Origin: Caulobacter sp. UNC279MFTsu5.1
GTDB lineage: Bacteria > Pseudomonadota > Alphaproteobacteria > Caulobacterales > Caulobacteraceae
Direction: 5' to 3'
Assembly: GCF_900114015.1 (NCBI RefSeq)
Contig: NZ_FORN01000019.1
Location: 1-64,000, forward strand
DNA length: 64,000 nucleotides
Every line of letters begins with the position of its first letter. Positions within the stretch are counted from its first letter, which is position 1. The position numbers were made by a program, and so were the translations under genes. Of the stretch, positions 61,924 through 64,000 are shown piece by piece. A model generated the notes under the pieces. That model saw only the letters and a list, made by a program, of their open reading frames with translations, made no database searches and was not told where the DNA came from.

Positions 61924-63173
61924 CGCAGCGCCGCCTTCACCGGCCCCAGTGAACCGTCGCCCTTGTCGCCCTTCACGCCGATCAGGCGGGTCAGCAGCGG
62001 ATAGACGTCGACATTGTCGAACACCGACAGCACGACGCCGGACCGGAAGGCCGGACCGTGGGCGACGAACACCGCCCGCATGGCGGGGTCGAACGGGTCG
62101 TAGCCGTGGGCCCCGCCGTCGCGCGGATGCTCCTTCCAGCGCTTGGCGATCGCGCTGGCGGTGGCGAAGTACCAGCCGCGCTCGGCCAGGCAGACGATCG
62201 GCGGGACGCGGGGATTGGTCCCGTAGGCGTAGCGGGCCGGGATCTTGCCCTTCTCCCAGCAGGTCAGGTGGTCGTGCGGCTTCAGCATCGCCGCCTTCAC
62301 CTCGGCCTCGAAGCCCGGCAAGGCGCGCACGCCGACGATCGAGCCGGTGCTGACGAACCTGGCCTTGGCCGGGTCGACCAGGGTCGCCACGTCGACCAGG
62401 CGGCTCAGCGGCTGGGGCGCCATGCCGTGGTCGGCGACGACGACGATGTTGGTGGTTGCGTAGAGCCCCCTCGCCTTCAGCCCCTCGACCAGCCGGCCGA
62501 TCGCGGCGTCGACCTTGGCGGCGGCGGCGTTCACCTCCGGCGAATCCGGCCCATAGTGGTGGCCTTCGGTGTCGGTGGCGTCGAAATAGAGGGTGGCCAG
62601 GCCCAGCGGCGGGGCCTTGGCGTCGATCCACGACAACACGGCGTCGACCCGGTCGGCATAGGCCAGCTTTTCGTCATAGACCTTCCAATAGCTGGGCCGC
62701 ACGCCGTCGATCGCCGCTTCCGATCCCGGCCAGAACAGGACGCCGGCGTGAACGCCCTGCTGCTCGGCGCTGACCCAGATCGGCCTGGCCTGGCTCCACC
62801 AGCGCCCGTCGCCGACCGCGTCGTGGTTGGACATGCTGAAGCTGACGCCGGGGATGGCCTCGTCCTCCAGCGTGTTGTTGACCATGCCGTGGTGATCGGG
62901 CCGCTTGCCGGTGACCAGGGTGTAGTGGTTCGGATAGGTCAGGGACGGGAACGACGGCCGCATGGCCCCGCGCGCGCCGTCGGCGGCCAGGGCGCTCAGG
63001 GTCGGGGTGTCGCCCCGGTCCAGATAGTCGGGCCGGAAACCGTCCAGCGAGATCAGGATGGTCAGGGCCGACTTCGTCGGCGCCTTGGCCGGCTCCGCCT
63101 GTGGGATCGAGGCGCAGGCGCCCAACATCAGGGCCAGGATCAGGGCCATCCAGCGATACACAACGACCATCAT
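61920..63173 (-). CDS. Lipoprotein alkaline-phosphatase-superfamily phosphodiesterase (NPP-like)
   Basis: Protein of 417 aa from the ATG at 63173 (GAGG five bases upstream). The lipobox is LGAC (Cys20). The NPP-type metal site shows ISLDGFRPDYL, the nucleophile Thr in SLTYPNHYTLVTG, ATDTEGHHYGP and VVADHGM. Relatives cut phosphodiester bonds of nucleotides or lipids. It should act in the periplasm attached to a membrane. Substrate unknown. Confidence 0.9.
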   Translation of the reverse strand: MMVVVYRWMALILALMLGACASIPQAEPAKAPTKSALTILISLDGFRPDYLDRGDTPTLSALAADGARGAMRPSFPSLTYPNHYTLVTGKRPDHHGMVNNTLEDEAIPGVSFSMSNHDAVGDGRWWSQARPIWVSAEQQGVHAGVLFWPGSEAAIDGVRPSYWKVYDEKLAYADRVDAVLSWIDAKAPPLGLATLYFDATDTEGHHYGPDSPEVNAAAAKVDAAIGRLVEGLKARGLYATTNIVVVADHGMAPQPLSRLVDVATLVDPAKARFVSTGSIVGVRALPGFEAEVKAAMLKPHDHLTCWEKGKIPARYAYGTNPRVPPIVCLAERGWYFATASAIAKRWKEHPRDGGAHGYDPFDPAMRAVFVAHGPAFRSGVVLSVFDNVDVYPLLTRLIGVKGDKGDGSLGPVKAALR

Positions 63174-63329
63174 ACGCACCTCGTCCCGGGACGCCCGCCC
63201 TATAGCCCGGTCTTGTGACGGCTCGCCATGTCTGTCGGCGACTTAACTTGGCGATGGCGGGCCGCCCGGCCATAGTCGCCGCATCTTTCAGGGAGTCGCC
63301 CGCATGACCGCCGCCGGAACCTGCTTCGC

Positions 63330-64000
63330 ATGAACTTCGCCCTGGAGGCCGAGGGCCTGGTCAAGACCTATGGCGCGGTGCGCGCCCTGGACGGCCTGTC
63401 GCTGCGCATCCCGGCCGGCGGCGTGTTCGGCGTGCTGGGCCCGAACGGGGCCGGCAAGAGCACCCTGTTCCGCATCGCCCTGGGCCTTGTGCGGCCGACC
63501 AGCGGGACGGCGCGCCTGTTCGGGAACCCCGCCGGCCAGACCGCGTCCCTGCGTCGGGTCGGGGCGATGATCGAGACCCCGCGCTACCCGCCCTACCTGA
63601 CCGCCCGCGACGTGCTGAGGATGCTGGCGATGGAGAGCGGCGCGACCGGATCCGCCGATATCGAATACTGGCTCGAGCGCGTCGGCCTGGGCGGCGCGGC
63701 CGACCGCAAGGCCGGGACCTTCTCGGTGGGCATGAAGCAGCGCCTGGGCCTGGCCGCGGCCTTCTTCACCCGCCCGGAGCTGGTGATCCTGGACGAGCCG
63801 ACCAGCGGCATGGATCCGGCCGGCATCCAGGAGATCCGCGCCCTGATCCGCGACCTGGCCGCCAAGGAAGGCGTGACGATCATCCTGGCCAGCCACCAGT
63901 TGGACGAGGTCCGCCGGGTCTGCGACCGGGTGGCGATCTTCTCCAAGGGCAAGCTGGCCGCCGAGGGCGACGTCGAGGCCCTGACCGGCGGCAAGCCGCG
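63330..64000 (+). CDS. ABC transporter ATP-binding protein, cut by the window end
   Basis: The first 223 residues are seen and the frame is open at the edge. Walker A is GPNGAGKS (near residues 38-45), the signature is reduced to FSVGMKQRL and Walker B is LVILDEPTSG, followed by ASHQLDEV with the switch His. This pattern fits ATPases paired with ABC-2 permeases such as bacitracin- or antibiotic-type exporters. The permease should lie just beyond the window. Confidence 0.9.
   Translation, partial: MNFALEAEGLVKTYGAVRALDGLSLRIPAGGVFGVLGPNGAGKSTLFRIALGLVRPTSGTARLFGNPAGQTASLRRVGAMIETPRYPPYLTARDVLRMLAMESGATGSADIEYWLERVGLGGAADRKAGTFSVGMKQRLGLAAAFFTRPELVILDEPTSGMDPAGIQEIRALIRDLAAKEGVTIILASHQLDEVRRVCDRVAIFSKGKLAAEGDVEALTGGKP

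Noticed and set aside
1-64000. CRISPR arrays, tRNA or rRNA genes, prophage, insertion sequences
   Set aside because: No regularly spaced direct repeats, no tRNA-like cloverleaf recognised by eye, no rRNA sequence, and no transposase, integrase or phage structural protein among the credible reading frames.

Overview
This is about 64 kb of very GC-rich, densely packed DNA from an alphaproteobacterium. Gene content and style point to the Caulobacteraceae, most likely Caulobacter or a close relative: an UrcA-family protein, a CC0125/CC1285-type lipoprotein, DUF2336 and Hpt proteins, a single bifunctional Rel/SpoT next to rpoZ, many GTG starts, many 4-nt ATGA/GTGA gene overlaps, and a promoter resembling the Caulobacter sigma-73 consensus. 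The species cannot be named from the sequence. A carotenoid gene set suggests a pigmented strain. I see no rRNA, tRNA, CRISPR, prophage or insertion sequence.

Layout. 0.4-11.6 kb: a mostly minus-strand housekeeping block read from right to left as pyrE, pdxJ, acpS, a small membrane protein, lepB, rnc, era, an arylamine N-acetyltransferase, recO, parC, a beta-lactamase-fold hydrolase and an UrcA protein. 11.6-21 kb: a ParDE toxin-antitoxin pair, a Nudix hydrolase, kdsA, the rel-rpoZ pair, a YdeI-like protein, an M13 peptidase, folK, a NYN-domain protein and a type-5 uracil-DNA glycosylase. 21-28.3 kb: a MarR regulator divergent from a membrane protein with a clear operator between them, an SMP-30 protein coupled to glpK, a DUF2336 protein, nadK, an Hpt protein with a terminator, and folD. 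28.4-36.3 kb: the carotenoid locus. crtY-crtI-crtB run rightward and crtE-ABC ATPase-ABC permease-crtZ-membrane protein run leftward, meeting at a hairpin-rich repeat; together they predict geranylgeranyl-PP to zeaxanthin. 36.3-41.3 kb: secreted or lipidated proteins of unknown role plus a DUF2199 protein. 41.3-52.4 kb: pccB, an ATP12 chaperone, a DUF1800-DUF1501 export pair, a PAS-GGDEF-EAL protein, crcB-rluC, a degenerate GGDEF-like protein and a lipoprotein. 52.4-64 kb: a coupled rarA-membrane protein-RluA operon, VOC and GFA proteins, a lipoprotein HtrA, a five-gene VOC-YjbR-ArsR-SRPBCC-MFS operon, a DUF1348-TetR pair with tandem operators, a lipoprotein phosphodiesterase, and the start of an ABC transporter ATPase cut by the window edge.

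Most unusual signals: (1) rel appears to start at CTG, with a perfect AGGAGG seven bases upstream and a CTGA overlap with the rpoZ stop. (2) Three kinds of palindromic intergenic element occur, one with compensatory changes between copies and one with 31-bp perfect inverted ends. (3) Strong operator palindromes lie before the MarR and DUF1348-TetR units. (4) An ABC-2 transporter is embedded in the carotenoid operon, and crtY looks leaderless. (5) One GGDEF-like protein carries GEEDF instead of GGDEF. All functional statements are inferred from sequence and family knowledge; no database search was run.
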